Shown: piece after piece, positions 25,022 to 33,290 of the stretch | Numbering within the stretch: position 1 is the first letter of the stretch | Layout of the letters: the number at the start of each line of letters is the position of its first letter | Assembly (NCBI RefSeq): GCF_040149665.1 | Contig: NZ_JBEFLP010000001.1 | Span: 2,480,001-2,544,000, forward strand | Length of the DNA: 64,000 bases | From: Sulfitobacter sp. HNIBRBA3233 | GTDB lineage: Bacteria; Pseudomonadota; Alphaproteobacteria; Rhodobacterales; Rhodobacteraceae | Direction: 5' to 3' | The notes under the pieces: model-generated | The model's input: the letters and a program-made list of their open reading frames with translations, nothing else | What the model was told of the DNA's origin: nothing | Databases searched by the model: none | Translations under genes and position numbers: made by a program

Positions 25022-26201
25022 GGGTGATCCTTGGCTCAGCATCATCGGTTTCGGTGAAGATACCCTCGACGGGTTGCCCCCCGCAAGCCGTGCCGCGCTT
25101 GACGCGGCAGAGGTGGTGTTCGGCGGCCCGCGCCATCTGGACCTTGCGGCGGTCGGCGACAGGGGCAGGCCATGGCCGGTCCCGTTTTCGACGGCACCGG
25201 TGCTGGCGTGCCGTGGTCAACGGGTGGCGGTTCTGGCCTCGGGCGATCCGTTCTGGCACGGCGCGGGCGGCAGCCTCGTGCGCGATCTGGCGCCGGGGGA
25301 ATGGCGCAGCTTTCCGGCCCCGTCCACCTTCACCCGCGCGGCCAGCGCAATGGGCTGGCGGATGGAGGAGATTACCTGCCACGGTCTGCACGCCGCGCCG
25401 CTTGCGCGGTTGCGCGCGGTGCTCGCACCCCGTGCGCGGTTTGTCTGCCTTCTGCGCGACGGCGACGCGCCTGCGGAACTGGCCGCGTGGCTCACCGCTC
25501 AGGGCGCGGGCGCGGCGGAGCTGACAGTGCTCGAACGGCTGGGTGGCGCGCGCGAACGCATCCGCGCCACCCGCGCGGACCGCTTCGATCTGGCCGATAT
25601 CGCGGCACCGGTCGCGGTTGCCGTTGCCTTGCCGGACGGCGTCGGCCTGCCGCGCAGCAGCGGTCTGCAGGACGATCTGTTCGCCAGTGACGGACAGATT
25701 ACCAAACGCCCGGTCCGTGCGCTGACACTCAGTGCGCTTGGCCCCCGCCCGGGGGATCTCTTGTGGGACATCGGGGCCGGATCAGGCTCTGTTTCGGTGG
25801 AATACTGCCTTGCCGGTGGCCGTGCCATCGCCTTTGAACAGCACGCTGCCCGGGTTGAGAATATCCGCAGGAACATCACCGATTTCGGCATCGATCACCG
25901 GATGGAGGTGCGGCAGGGCCGCGCCGAAGATCTGATCGCCGATGCCCCGCCCCCTGATGCCGTCTTCATCGGCGGTGGCGCGAAAGAACCCTTGTTAGAG
26001 ACGCTTTTCACAACCCTGCGGCCCGGCACGCGTCTTGTGGCAAACGCTGTCACGCTGGAGACCGAGGCGCTGCTGACACAGATGCACGGGCGGCGTGGCG
26101 GTCACCTTTTGCGGGCCGAACTGTCCGAGGCGGCCCCCCTCGGCCCGCTGCGCGGCTGGAACGCGGCGCGCCCCATCGTCCAGTGGAGCGTCACGCTGTG
26201 A
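25020..26201 (+). CDS. cobL: Precorrin-6Y C5,15-methyltransferase CobL
   Basis: 393 residues, a fusion of CbiE- and CbiT-like halves. Residues 1-~190 are a tetrapyrrole methylase domain (IIGFGEDTLDGL, VAVLASGDPFWHGAG). From ~210 on a Rossmann methyltransferase follows, with SAM motif I LLWDIGAGSGSVSVEY and DAVFIGGGAKEPLL. It methylates C5 and C15 and decarboxylates the acetate side chain at C12, giving precorrin-8X. The start codon lies back-to-back with cobK; the stop overlaps the cobE GTG. Confidence 0.92.
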   Translation: MGDPWLSIIGFGEDTLDGLPPASRAALDAAEVVFGGPRHLDLAAVGDRGRPWPVPFSTAPVLACRGQRVAVLASGDPFWHGAGGSLVRDLAPGEWRSFPAPSTFTRAASAMGWRMEEITCHGLHAAPLARLRAVLAPRARFVCLLRDGDAPAELAAWLTAQGAGAAELTVLERLGGARERIRATRADRFDLADIAAPVAVAVALPDGVGLPRSSGLQDDLFASDGQITKRPVRALTLSALGPRPGDLLWDIGAGSGSVSVEYCLAGGRAIAFEQHAARVENIRRNITDFGIDHRMEVRQGRAEDLIADAPPPDAVFIGGGAKEPLLETLFTTLRPGTRLVANAVTLETEALLTQMHGRRGGHLLRAELSEAAPLGPLRGWNAARPIVQWSVTL

Positions 26202-26578
26202 GGGTCGCGGGTTTCGGTTTCCGGGGCGGGGCGGCACTCGCGTCGCTTCAGGATGCGCTGCAACGGGCGCTGGCGCTGGCGGGCGACGATCCGCTCGAGG
26301 CACTTGTCACCGAAAGCGCCAAATCCCGCGCGCCCGTGTTTCGCGAACTGGCGCAGGTCATGGCGCTGCCCGGCTTGGGCATCCAGCTTGAGGACCTGCA
26401 ACAACTCATCACGCCCACGCAATCAAGGCAGGTGCTGGACCGGTTCGGCACCGGCAGCCTGTGCGAAGCCGCGGCCCTTGCCGCTGCCGGTCCGGGGGCC
26501 ACGCTGGTTGCGGTGCGCGTCGTCTCGGGCGATGGTATGGCAACGGCAGCGATTGCCGATCTGAAAGGCACGACATGA
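26198..26578 (+). CDS. cobE: Cobalamin biosynthesis protein CobE (CbiG C-terminal type)
   Basis: 126 residues with GTG start inside the cobL stop (GTGA). It matches the CobE/CbiG C-terminal family: [21 protein letters not shown] at the start in one strand-helix unit, [18 protein letters not shown] in the middle, and the ending [14 protein letters not shown]-like helix seen here as [19 protein letters not shown]. The exact role in the aerobic pathway is not settled; the gene nearly always travels with the cob methyltransferases, as here. Confidence 0.82.
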   Translation: MRVAGFGFRGGAALASLQDALQRALALAGDDPLEALVTESAKSRAPVFRELAQVMALPGLGIQLEDLQQLITPTQSRQVLDRFGTGSLCEAAALAAAGPGATLVAVRVVSGDGMATAAIADLKGTT

Positions 26579-27357
26579 CGGTTCACTTTATCGGCGCAGG
26601 CCCCGGCGCCGCCGACCTGATCACACTGCGCGGACGCGACCTGATCGCGGCCTGTCCGGTGTGTCTCTACGCGGGCTCTCTGGTGCCGGAAGGCATCCTT
26701 GCCCACTGTCCCGAAGGCGCCCATGTGGTCAACACAGCACCCCTGTCGCTGGACGAAATCATGGCCGAGATCGAAGCGGCCCACGCGCGCGGGCAGGATG
26801 TGGCGCGGATCCATTCGGGCGACCTGTCGATCTGGTCGGCCATGGGCGAACAGCTGCGCCGGTTGCGGGCCCTTCAGATCCCCTATGACGTGACGCCGGG
26901 TGTCCCCAGTTTTGCCGCGGCCGCGGCGACGCTGGCGTCGGAACTGACACTGCCCGGTATCGTACAATCGGTGGTGTTGACCCGCACTTCCGGCCGCGCC
27001 ACCGCGATGCCAGAGGGAGAAACCCTTGCCAATTTCGCGGCCACCGGCGCGACGCTTGCCATCCACCTGTCGGTGCATGTTCTCGACCGCGTGGTCGAGG
27101 AACTGACGCCCCACTACGGCGCGGACTGCCCTGTCGCCGTCGTCTGGCGGGCAAGCTGGCCGGATGAACGGGTGGTGCGCGCAACGCTCGGCACCTTGCA
27201 GACCGCCGTCGGCGAAGAGATGGCGCGCACGGCGCTGATCTTCGTGGGTCACGCGATTGGGGCCGAGGATTTCGACGAAAGCAGGCTCTACGCAGGCGAT
27301 TACGATCGCCGCTTCCGCCCCGTCGGGGCGGAGCCGCGTTTTCCGGAGGCCGAATGA
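26575..27357 (+). CDS. cobM: Precorrin-4 C11-methyltransferase CobM
   Basis: 260 residues. SAM-dependent methylation giving precorrin-5. Signatures: [66 protein letters not shown] at 26575 overlaps the cobE stop; an in-frame ATG upstream lies in cobE and is not used. The stop overlaps the cobB start. Confidence 0.93.
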   Translation: MTVHFIGAGPGAADLITLRGRDLIAACPVCLYAGSLVPEGILAHCPEGAHVVNTAPLSLDEIMAEIEAAHARGQDVARIHSGDLSIWSAMGEQLRRLRALQIPYDVTPGVPSFAAAAATLASELTLPGIVQSVVLTRTSGRATAMPEGETLANFAATGATLAIHLSVHVLDRVVEELTPHYGADCPVAVVWRASWPDERVVRATLGTLQTAVGEEMARTALIFVGHAIGAEDFDESRLYAGDYDRRFRPVGAEPRFPEAE

Positions 27358-28682
27358 TCCCGCCCGGCCTGATGATATCCGCCCCCGCCTCGGGGACCGG
27401 CAAGACCACGCTGATGCTGGGGCTTCTGGCCGCGTTTCGGGCGCGGGGTGTCGAGGTGCAGCCGTTCAAGGGTGGCCCGGATTACATCGACCCCGCGTTC
27501 CATACCGCCGCATCGGGTCGTGCGTCGTTCAACCTCGACAGCTGGTCGATGGAGCGGGCGCGGATCGACGGGCTGCACGGAAACGCCGAAGGCGCCGATC
27601 TGATCCTTGCCGAAGGCTCGATGGGTCTGTTCGACGGCGTGGCGATCCCCGGCGAATGCGGCAATGGCGCCAGTGCGGACATCGCCGCGATGATGGGGTG
27701 GCCCGTCGTTCTGGTGCTGGATGCTTCCGGCGCGGCGCAGTCGGTGGCGGCGACGGCGCTTGGCTTCGCGCGGATGCGCGATGACGTCACGCTTGCGGGT
27801 GTTGTGCTGAACCGCGTCGCCTCCCCAAGGCACGAGGCGCTGATCCGCGCGGGCATGGCATCCGTGGGCATCGATGTGCTGGGCGTCCTGCCACGGCGCA
27901 CCGATCTGGAGCTGCCCGAGCGGCACCTCGGACTGGTTCAGGCGGGCGAACAGGAAAACCTCCCCGAGCTTCTGGCACAGGCGGCGGAATTCGTGGCCGA
28001 ACACGTCGATCTCGACGCGCTGCGGGCCGCGGCGCGCGGTGGCGGGCAGGGGGCTGAGGTGCCCTCCGCCGTTACACCACCCGGCCAGCGGATCGCGCTG
28101 GCGCAGGACAATGCCTTCGCCTTCGTCTACCCGCATCTGCTGGCCGGATGGCGCGCTGCCGGGGCCGAGGTTTTGCCCTTTTCGCCGCTCGCGGACGAGG
28201 CCCCCGATCCACACGCCGACGTCTGCTGGATTCCCGGTGGCTATCCCGAACTGCACGCGGGCAGACTGTCAGCGGCGACGACCTACCGCGAGGGGCTGCG
28301 CGCCTTTGCCGAAACACGGCCCGTGCACGGTGAATGCGGCGGGTACATGGCCCTTGGTGCGGGATTGGTGGACAAGGACGGCACGCGCCACGAAATGGCC
28401 GGTCTGCTGGGGCTGGAGACATCGTTTGCGAAACGGAAATTTCACCTCGGATACCGCCGCGCAACGCTGGCGGCGCCAATCCCCGGCGCGCCTGCCGGGG
28501 CGCTGCTGCGCGGGCATGAATTCCACTATGCGACCATCGTCGAAGAACCAGACACGCCGCTGGCGGTCATCACCGACAGCAACGGTCTGGCCGTCCCCGA
28601 AACCGGCACTTGGCGCGCGATGCCCGGTGGCGGGCGCGTGTCAGGCACGTTCTTTCACCTGATTGCCGGAGGCACGGCATGA
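27354..28682 (+). CDS. cobB: Hydrogenobyrinic acid a,c-diamide synthase CobB
   Basis: 442 residues. Glutamine- and ATP-dependent amidation of the a and c side chains. The N-terminal dethiobiotin-synthetase-like domain has the P-loop [16 protein letters not shown] (about 9-24) and [12 protein letters not shown]. The C-terminal glutamine amidotransferase domain carries the nucleophile Cys328 in [11 protein letters not shown] and a late His in GHEFHYA. The product is the CobNST substrate, so cobB and cobN work in sequence. Confidence 0.93.
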   Translation: MIPPGLMISAPASGTGKTTLMLGLLAAFRARGVEVQPFKGGPDYIDPAFHTAASGRASFNLDSWSMERARIDGLHGNAEGADLILAEGSMGLFDGVAIPGECGNGASADIAAMMGWPVVLVLDASGAAQSVAATALGFARMRDDVTLAGVVLNRVASPRHEALIRAGMASVGIDVLGVLPRRTDLELPERHLGLVQAGEQENLPELLAQAAEFVAEHVDLDALRAAARGGGQGAEVPSAVTPPGQRIALAQDNAFAFVYPHLLAGWRAAGAEVLPFSPLADEAPDPHADVCWIPGGYPELHAGRLSAATTYREGLRAFAETRPVHGECGGYMALGAGLVDKDGTRHEMAGLLGLETSFAKRKFHLGYRRATLAAPIPGAPAGALLRGHEFHYATIVEEPDTPLAVITDSNGLAVPETGTWRAMPGGGRVSGTFFHLIAGGTA

Positions 28683-29404
28683 CCGGTTTCGTCTCTTTCG
28701 TCTCGTCCGGACCGGGCGATCCGGAGCTGCTGACCGTCAAGGCCGTCAGACGGCTGGAGGAAGCGGACGTGGTGTTGTTCGATGATCTGTCCTCTGGTCC
28801 GATCCTCAGCCACGCACGGGCGGACGCGGACCTGATCGGGGTCGGAAAACGCGCCGGACGGCCGTCGCCGAAGCAAGACCACGTCAGCCGCACATTGGTC
28901 GAGCACGCACAGGCGGATTTGCGGGTGGTGCGCCTGAAATCCGGCGACAGCGGGATGTTCGGACGGCTCGAGGAAGAGATCACAGCCCTGCGCGCCGCCG
29001 GGATCCCCTTTGAAATCGTGCCGGGTGTGACAAGTGCCTCGGCTGCCGCTGCAACCGCCGGTATCCCGCTGACCCGCCGTCTGACCGCGCGGCGGGTGCA
29101 GTTCATTACCGGTGCCGATGTCACCGGCGATCTGCCACCCGATGTCAATATGGCCGCACTGGCCGATCCGCTGGCGACGACGGTCGTCTACATGGGCAAA
29201 CGGACCTTTCCGGGGCTGGTGGCCCGGCTGATCGAGCACGGCCTTCCACCCGAGACGCCCGCGATGCTGGCCGAGGCTGTTTCGACCCCCGCCGAGCGTG
29301 TGGAGCGGTTCACCATCGCGGCCCTTGCGGCACATCTGGAAGCGACGACCACCAGCACGCCCGCGCTGATTTTCTACGGCCCGCTGGCAGAGGGTGAGCC
29401 GTGA
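28679..29404 (+). CDS. cobA: Uroporphyrinogen-III C-methyltransferase CobA (SUMT)
   Basis: 241 residues. Makes precorrin-2 from uroporphyrinogen III, the branch point from heme. Signatures: VSSGPGDPELLTVKAVRRL, VVLFDDLSSGPIL, LIGVGKRAGRPSPKQD, VVRLKSGDSGMFGR and VPGVTSASAAAA. A stand-alone SUMT, without the CysG dehydrogenase/ferrochelatase part. ATG at 28679 overlaps the cobB stop and its end overlaps the second DUF1636 gene. The name cobA is used here in the Pseudomonas denitrificans sense. Confidence 0.92.
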   Translation: MTGFVSFVSSGPGDPELLTVKAVRRLEEADVVLFDDLSSGPILSHARADADLIGVGKRAGRPSPKQDHVSRTLVEHAQADLRVVRLKSGDSGMFGRLEEEITALRAAGIPFEIVPGVTSASAAAATAGIPLTRRLTARRVQFITGADVTGDLPPDVNMAALADPLATTVVYMGKRTFPGLVARLIEHGLPPETPAMLAEAVSTPAERVERFTIAALAAHLEATTTSTPALIFYGPLAEGEP

Positions 29405-29706
29405 AGATGTACGTCTGCACCAGTTGCACCGCGCAGAGCCCCGCGTTGCTGGCACATATGCGCGCCGCCCTGCCCGGGATCACTGTCGAGGGGATCGACT
29501 GTATGTCGGGATGCGCCCGTGCCCAGACCGTGGCCTTCCGTGCGGCGGGCAAGGTCGCCTACCTGTTCGGTGAGATCACCGAGGACGATGTGCCGGACCT
29601 GCGCGGATTTGCCAGCCGCTATGCCGCGTCGCCCGACGGCACCTTTGCGGATGCGCGCGTGTTGGGCGGTTTGCGGCTGAAGGCGCTGGCACGGATTCCG
29701 GGATGA
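29401..29706 (+). CDS. DUF1636 ferredoxin-like protein, copy 2
   Basis: 101 residues from a GTG overlapping the cobA stop. C6, C9 (YVCTSCTAQ) and C34, C38 (IDCMSGCAR) repeat the CX2C...CX3C arrangement of the copy at 16425, and the C-terminal half also aligns by eye (KVAYLFGEITEDDVPDL against KWTYVYGHMTPDDAAEI). Two divergent paralogues bracket the cob genes. A thin-type [2Fe-2S] redox or metal-binding protein is likely; its partner is unknown. It overlaps cobF by ATGA. Confidence 0.75.
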   Translation: MKMYVCTSCTAQSPALLAHMRAALPGITVEGIDCMSGCARAQTVAFRAAGKVAYLFGEITEDDVPDLRGFASRYAASPDGTFADARVLGGLRLKALARIPG

Positions 29707-30449
29707 GCCTGCATCTGACCCTGATCGGCATCGGCACCGGCAACCCCGAGCACCTGACGCTGCAAGCCATCCGCGCGATGAACCGGCAGGACCTGATCCT
29801 GATCCCGCGCAAGGGCGCGGGCAAGGACGATCTGGCGGGCCTGCGCCGCGACATCTGCAACGAGTTGCTGACCAACGACCGGACCCGGATTGCCGAATTC
29901 GACCTGCCGGTCCGTGACGAGACCACGCTGGACTATCGCAAGCAGGTCGACGACTGGCACGATGCGATCGCCGCCGTGTGGCAGGCGACGGTGCTGGCCC
30001 ACGGGGGCGGAAACCGCGTGGCGCTGCTCGTCTGGGGGGATCCGTCGCTTTATGACAGCACGCTGAGAATTGCGGCCCGGCTCGATCCCGCGCCGGAGAT
30101 CGAGGTGATACCCGGCATTACATCGATACATGCGCTGACCGCCGCACATGCCACGGTACTGAACGAAATCGGCGCTCCCTTCACGGTGACCACCGGCAGA
30201 CGCCTGCGCGACGAAGGCTGGCCGCAGGGCGCTGACACGGTCGTGGTGATGCTGGACGCGGGCGGGGCTTTTCGCGAGATCGACAGTGACGGCCTGCATA
30301 TCTGGTGGGGGGCCTATGTGGGGATGAAAGAACAGATCATCGTCGAGGGGCCGCTTGCGGAGGTGGCGGAGCGGATCATGCAAGAGCGCACACAGGCACG
30401 GGCGCGGCACGGGTGGATCATGGATATCTACATGCTCAAGCGGGTGTGA
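29703..30449 (+). CDS. cobF: Precorrin-6A synthase (deacetylating) CobF
   Basis: 248 residues. Methylates C1 of precorrin-5 and removes the acetyl group; found only in the aerobic pathway. Signatures: LTLIGIGTGNPEHLTLQAIRA, DLILIPRKGAGKDDLAGLR in adjoining blocks, and VALLVWGDPSLYDSTLRI. ATG at 29703 overlaps the preceding stop. It is the last gene of the cluster; the convergent arfB ends 42 bases away with only a weak GC hairpin between. Confidence 0.92.
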   Translation: MSLHLTLIGIGTGNPEHLTLQAIRAMNRQDLILIPRKGAGKDDLAGLRRDICNELLTNDRTRIAEFDLPVRDETTLDYRKQVDDWHDAIAAVWQATVLAHGGGNRVALLVWGDPSLYDSTLRIAARLDPAPEIEVIPGITSIHALTAAHATVLNEIGAPFTVTTGRRLRDEGWPQGADTVVVMLDAGGAFREIDSDGLHIWWGAYVGMKEQIIVEGPLAEVAERIMQERTQARARHGWIMDIYMLKRV

Positions 30450-30491
30450 CCGGGGGCTCCTCGCTGCCCTTCGGGCGCTCCTCGCGCGGGT

Positions 30492-30911
30492 TCAGTCCGG
30501 ATCGACGCGTCCGCGCAATGCCTTGACCTCGCCGCGCACTTTCTTGGCCTTCAGGCGGCGTTTTTTCGATCCCAGTGTGGGGCGCGTCGCGATGCGCCGC
30601 TTCGGCGGCTTCAGGGCCTCCTGCACCATTTCTTTCAGGCGCTCGCGCACGATCTCGCGGTTGCGCGCCTGGCTGCGGGTCTCGTCGCATTGCAGAACCA
30701 CCGCGCCTTCCTTCGTCCAGCGTCTGCCGGCAATCCGCTTGAGGCGCGATTTCACCGGTGGCGGCAGCGACGGCGATGTCGCGGCCTCGAACCGAAGTTC
30801 GACCGCCGACGAGGTCTTGTTCACGTTCTGCCCGCCGGGACCCGAAGCGCGGATAAAGCTTTCGGTCATTTCCCAATCCTGCAGGGCGATCTGATCTGAG
30901 ATACGCAGCAT
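30492..30911 (-). CDS. arfB: Alternative ribosome-rescue factor ArfB (YaeJ)
   Basis: 139 residues. Peptidyl-tRNA hydrolase that frees ribosomes stalled on non-stop mRNA. Catalytic GGQ at 26-28 in SGPGGQNVNKTSSAVELRF, followed by a basic, disordered C-terminal tail (KPPKRRIATRPTLGSKKRRL) that enters the mRNA channel in this family. Start placed at MLRISDQIAL (30911); an in-frame start four codons upstream adds MMGI. Monocistronic, convergent with cobF. Confidence 0.9.
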   Translation of the reverse strand: MLRISDQIALQDWEMTESFIRASGPGGQNVNKTSSAVELRFEAATSPSLPPPVKSRLKRIAGRRWTKEGAVVLQCDETRSQARNREIVRERLKEMVQEALKPPKRRIATRPTLGSKKRRLKAKKVRGEVKALRGRVDPD

Positions 30912-30985
30912 GATCCCCATCATAGCGCGGAACGCGAGGGCGGGAAGGGCGTTATCCCGCTACACCCCTGTGAGGAGCCTTTCCG

Positions 30986-31384
30986 ATGTTCAGTTGCCCA
31001 TCCATTATCCAGATCCCGACCACCCGCGCGGATCTTTTCGCCTTTCGCATCACCGGGGAGGTCAGCCGCGAGGACATGTCCGGCATGGCCGACTACATGA
31101 ATTCCGTCTTCGACGCCCATGAAGATAAGGTCGATATGCTGATGATCTTCGACCGCTACGATGGCGCCGAAGCGGGCGCGAGCCTGTCGTGGGAGTCTCT
31201 CAAATCGCGGTTCCGGTCGGTCACGAACGTCGGGCGCTACGTTGTCGTCGGCGCGCCGGAGGCCGCCGAGGACGTCATCAGCATGATGGATCATCTCATC
31301 CCGGTCGAGGCCGAGACATTCGACGAGGAAGCCCCGGCATGGCGCAGCCTCGGCGCGGAGGCCGCAGCCCCGAAAGCCTCCTGA
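30986..31384 (+). CDS. SpoIIAA-like STAS-fold protein
   Basis: 132 residues resembling the SpoIIAA-like family: FAFRITGEVSREDMSGMADYMN, VDMLMIFDRYDGAEAG, and RYVVVGAPEAAEDVISMM. These small cytoplasmic proteins have an anti-sigma-factor-antagonist fold, but most have no known partner. The conserved Ser that is phosphorylated in true SpoIIAA is not evident. ATG at 30986 has AGGAG upstream. It is followed by the terminator hairpin at 31415-31440, which has no T-tract on this strand. Confidence 0.65.
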   Translation: MFSCPSIIQIPTTRADLFAFRITGEVSREDMSGMADYMNSVFDAHEDKVDMLMIFDRYDGAEAGASLSWESLKSRFRSVTNVGRYVVVGAPEAAEDVISMMDHLIPVEAETFDEEAPAWRSLGAEAAAPKAS

Positions 31385-31410
31385 TCGCGGAAAGCTGCAC
31401 TGAGGCAACG

Positions 31411-31440
31411 AAAAGGGCCGCCCCGGTTCGGGAGCGGCCC
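31411..31440 (-). terminator. Intrinsic terminator of the small minus-strand unit
   Basis: GGGCCGC at 31434-31440 read on minus pairs with GCGGCCC at 31415-31421, enclosing a GC-rich loop; on the minus strand the stem is followed at once by TTTT (31411-31414). On plus there is no T run, so the element fits minus-strand transcription best, though it may stall plus transcripts from the SpoIIAA-like gene. Confidence 0.7.
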
Positions 31441-31510
31441 AATCGAATTGAATAGGAGGCGGGTCGGTTAGACCGTATCCACCTTGGATTTCATCGTACC
31501 AGGGGCTGCC

Positions 31511-31567
31511 CTAGTACGCGCCCTCCAAAGCTGTCCCGACACCTCGCTCCAGTACACTTCTTGACAC
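31511..31567 (-). CDS. Candidate 18-residue small protein
   Basis: GTG at 31567, seven bases after the AGGAGG core of a 12-base perfect Shine-Dalgarno, opens a frame reading VSRSVLERGVGTALEGAY (first residue Met when initiated by GTG) and closing with TAG. No homologue is recognised. The strength of the ribosome-binding site is the main evidence. A further 8-codon frame (MKSKVDTV, 31494 to 31468) follows without an SD. It could be a leader peptide or a dual-function RNA. Confidence 0.35.
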   Translation of the reverse strand: MSRSVLERGVGTALEGAY

Positions 31568-31657
31568 TAGATCACCTCCTTTTCATTTGTTGAACCTAAG
31601 GAATCGTTGCACATAATCTGGGGTGCGCAAAGCATTTTTTGCACCAGATAATGTGAA

Positions 31658-31694
31658 AAAACACCCTGCTGCCCAAACGGGCGGCAGGGTGTTT
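31658..31694 (-). terminator. Intrinsic terminator after yhhQ
   Basis: On the minus strand AAACACCCTGCCGCCC pairs with GGGCAGCAGGGTGTTT around a GTTT loop, giving a long stem with one mismatch followed by a run of T. It lies 28 bases past the yhhQ stop codon. A textbook Rho-independent terminator. Confidence 0.9.
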
Positions 31695-31721
31695 GCGTAA
31701 AAGCGCGGACAGATGCCGCCG

Positions 31722-32339
31722 TCAGGAGGCGCGCAGGCGCTTCGTGATGACGCGGAAAGGGATCAGCGCGATCAGCGCCAGCGACAGTTTTACCGCCCAG
31801 TCGGCCACCGCCAGCGACACCCAGAGCGGCGCCATCGGGCCGGTGCCCAGCAGCGGCACGGCCTCGCCTGCCCAGGACACATCGGTGCCCGGATGCACAA
31901 AGCTCAGCGCACCCGAGAAGGCCACCGAAAAGAAAATGATCGTATCGACCGTGCTGCCCACAAGGGTCGAGACCAGCGGCGCCTTCCACCACGCGCCGCT
32001 GCGCAGGGCCGCGAAGATGCCGACGTCAAGCATCTGCGCCACAAGGAACGCCAGACCGGAGCCGATGGCGATGCGCATGGTCACGAGCGGCCCGAAGTCG
32101 CCCATGATCTGCGTGCCGATCAGCGAACACAGGATGCCGACCACGAACCCCACCAGAACGACGCGGCGCGCGGCGGCCGTGCCATAGACGCGGTTCATGA
32201 TGTCGGTGACAAGGAAGGCAAGCGGATAGGTAAAGGCGCCCCACGTCAGCCAGTCGCCATAAAGAAACTGAACGAGGATATTGGAGGCCACAACAATGGC
32301 AGCCATCGCAAGAATGCCGGGAAGGTAGGTGCGTGTCAT
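31722..32339 (-). CDS. yhhQ: Queuosine precursor transporter YhhQ
   Basis: 205 residues, six predicted helices, VUT/YhhQ family. Signatures: GAFTYPLAFLVTDIMNRVYG near the N-terminus, FLVAQMLDVGIFAALR, and the late VGSTVDTIIFFSVAF. It imports queuine precursors (preQ0/preQ1) for tRNA queuosine. I start at ATG 32339 (MTRTYLPGILAM), not at an in-frame TTG 32360, because the latter falls inside a candidate preQ1 aptamer. A strong terminator follows the gene. Confidence 0.88.
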   Translation of the reverse strand: MTRTYLPGILAMAAIVVASNILVQFLYGDWLTWGAFTYPLAFLVTDIMNRVYGTAAARRVVLVGFVVGILCSLIGTQIMGDFGPLVTMRIAIGSGLAFLVAQMLDVGIFAALRSGAWWKAPLVSTLVGSTVDTIIFFSVAFSGALSFVHPGTDVSWAGEAVPLLGTGPMAPLWVSLAVADWAVKLSLALIALIPFRVITKRLRAS

Positions 32340-32347
32340 CAGATAAA

Positions 32348-32376
32348 CCGTTTTATGCAAGGGTGCGGCGACTTGG
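32348..32376 (-). promoter_or_regulatory. Candidate preQ1-I riboswitch in the yhhQ leader
   Basis: Read on minus, a 29-base segment fits the H-type pseudoknot of class I preQ1 aptamers. P1 is CAAG (32375-32372) with CUUG (32361-32358). Loop 1 is UCG. P2 is CCG (32368-32366) with CGG (32350-32348). Before the P1 3' strand comes the conserved CACC, with the ligand-pairing C, and the A-rich loop is CAUAAAA. The CGG strand sits 8 bases before the yhhQ ATG, where a ribosome-binding site should be, which implies translational control. P1 is short (4 bp), hence moderate confidence. Confidence 0.5.
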
Positions 32377-32429
32377 TCCAGGGGATCGCGGACAGGGGCG
32401 CTTTAGGCCCGTTTCCCGCGCGGTGCAAC

Positions 32430-33290
32430 CTATTGCGTGATCTCGAATTCGACGATCTGGCTGCGCTGGATCCAGAGGAAGTTGTCGTCCGAGACCATCG
32501 TCAGGCGTATCGCCCCCTTCGTATCCCGCCAGACGCTCAGACCTTCTAGGTTGTCGAACCGCCCCGGTCCCGTGGTCAGCAGGATATGTTCGCGGGCCGC
32601 TTGGCCCTCCAGCGTGAACATGCGGATGCGGCTGCGAAATCCCAGCGGGGTCGCGGCGCGTTCCAGCAGCCACAAACGCCCCCGATCGTCGAAATCCGCG
32701 CCGACGGGCACGAACGGTCTGCGGTGCGGTATTTCAAACGCCGGTGTCCAGATATCCCCGCGCAAGGCGTGAACGACGAGGGGTGCGTCGCCCTTGGGGC
32801 GGGTTTCGGCAACGGCATAAAGCGCGTCATCCGGCCCGATCGCCAAGGCCTCCATCCCGACATTTCGCGCAAGGTCGAGGAAAAACGGCCGCCGGTCGCT
32901 CAGGTGACCGGTCTGCGGATCGACGCGCATGACCCTGTGATGGTGTTCGAACGACAGTTCGATCCGGCCATCTGCTCCGATTGCGATGCCTTCCAGATCG
33001 CGCTGCAGCTTGGGCAGAGCGCGGCCTTGGGCGCCCGTGACGGGGATCGCGCGATCGATCTCGACGCCAGTCAGATCACCGTCGCTGCGCTGCATCTTGA
33101 TGTGGGCAAGGGTGCCGCGGTCGCTGACCACAACGCCGGTTGTCCCGTGATCGCCGACCTCGATCCCCGACCAGCCGCCAAACCACGCGGCGCGGTCGTG
33201 CCAGTCGAACACCCGTTCGCCCACCAGCGCGGGTTCGGCAAGGGCGGGCTGCGCCAGCAGCGCCAGCCACGCCACCGCGCGCCAGATCAC
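32430..33290 (-). CDS. Phytase-esterase-like exported protein
   Basis: 286 residues with a Sec signal peptide (WRAVAWLALLAQPALA). The mature part matches the 'esterase-like activity of phytase' beta-propeller family: DLEGIAIGADGRIELSFEHHHR, RNVGMEALAIGPDDALYAVAE, and RFDNLEGLSVWRDTKG. The substrate is unknown despite the family name. GTG at 33290 overlaps the mepA stop (GTGA), so it is coupled to mepA. Last gene of the UMF1-mepA operon. Confidence 0.75.
   Translation of the reverse strand: MIWRAVAWLALLAQPALAEPALVGERVFDWHDRAAWFGGWSGIEVGDHGTTGVVVSDRGTLAHIKMQRSDGDLTGVEIDRAIPVTGAQGRALPKLQRDLEGIAIGADGRIELSFEHHHRVMRVDPQTGHLSDRRPFFLDLARNVGMEALAIGPDDALYAVAETRPKGDAPLVVHALRGDIWTPAFEIPHRRPFVPVGADFDDRGRLWLLERAATPLGFRSRIRMFTLEGQAAREHILLTTGPGRFDNLEGLSVWRDTKGAIRLTMVSDDNFLWIQRSQIVEFEITQ

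Larger units (their letters stand above)
31411..31600 (-). ncRNA. Free-standing small structured transcript (candidate sRNA or small mRNA)
   Basis: A 337-base gene-free stretch holds a self-contained minus-strand unit: upstream it is insulated by the yhhQ terminator (31658-31694) and it ends in its own intrinsic terminator. Inside are an exceptionally long ribosome-binding site (AAGGAGGTGATC, full match to the 16S anti-SD), an 18-codon frame, and several short hairpins: GTAC/GTAC arms at about 31496-31517, ATCCA/TGGAT at about 31476-31488, and CGGT/ACCG at about 31464-31474. The 5' end is not determined; I see no convincing promoter. Not recognised as a known RNA family. Confidence 0.45.

Noticed and set aside
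30450-30491. Intrinsic terminator between cobF and arfB
   Set aside because: Only a 4-bp GCCC/GGGC hairpin with no T-tract is visible, too weak to annotate.
31565-31580. GATCACCTCC on plus as a 16S rRNA 3' end
   Set aside because: Only about 12 bases match and no other rRNA sequence surrounds it; on minus it makes sense as a ribosome-binding site.
31440-31600. tmRNA, SRP RNA or RNase P RNA in the small minus unit
   Set aside because: None of their conserved cores is present: no tag-peptide frame ending in AA, no GGAAG SRP loop, no GAGGAAAGTC-type RNase P motif.
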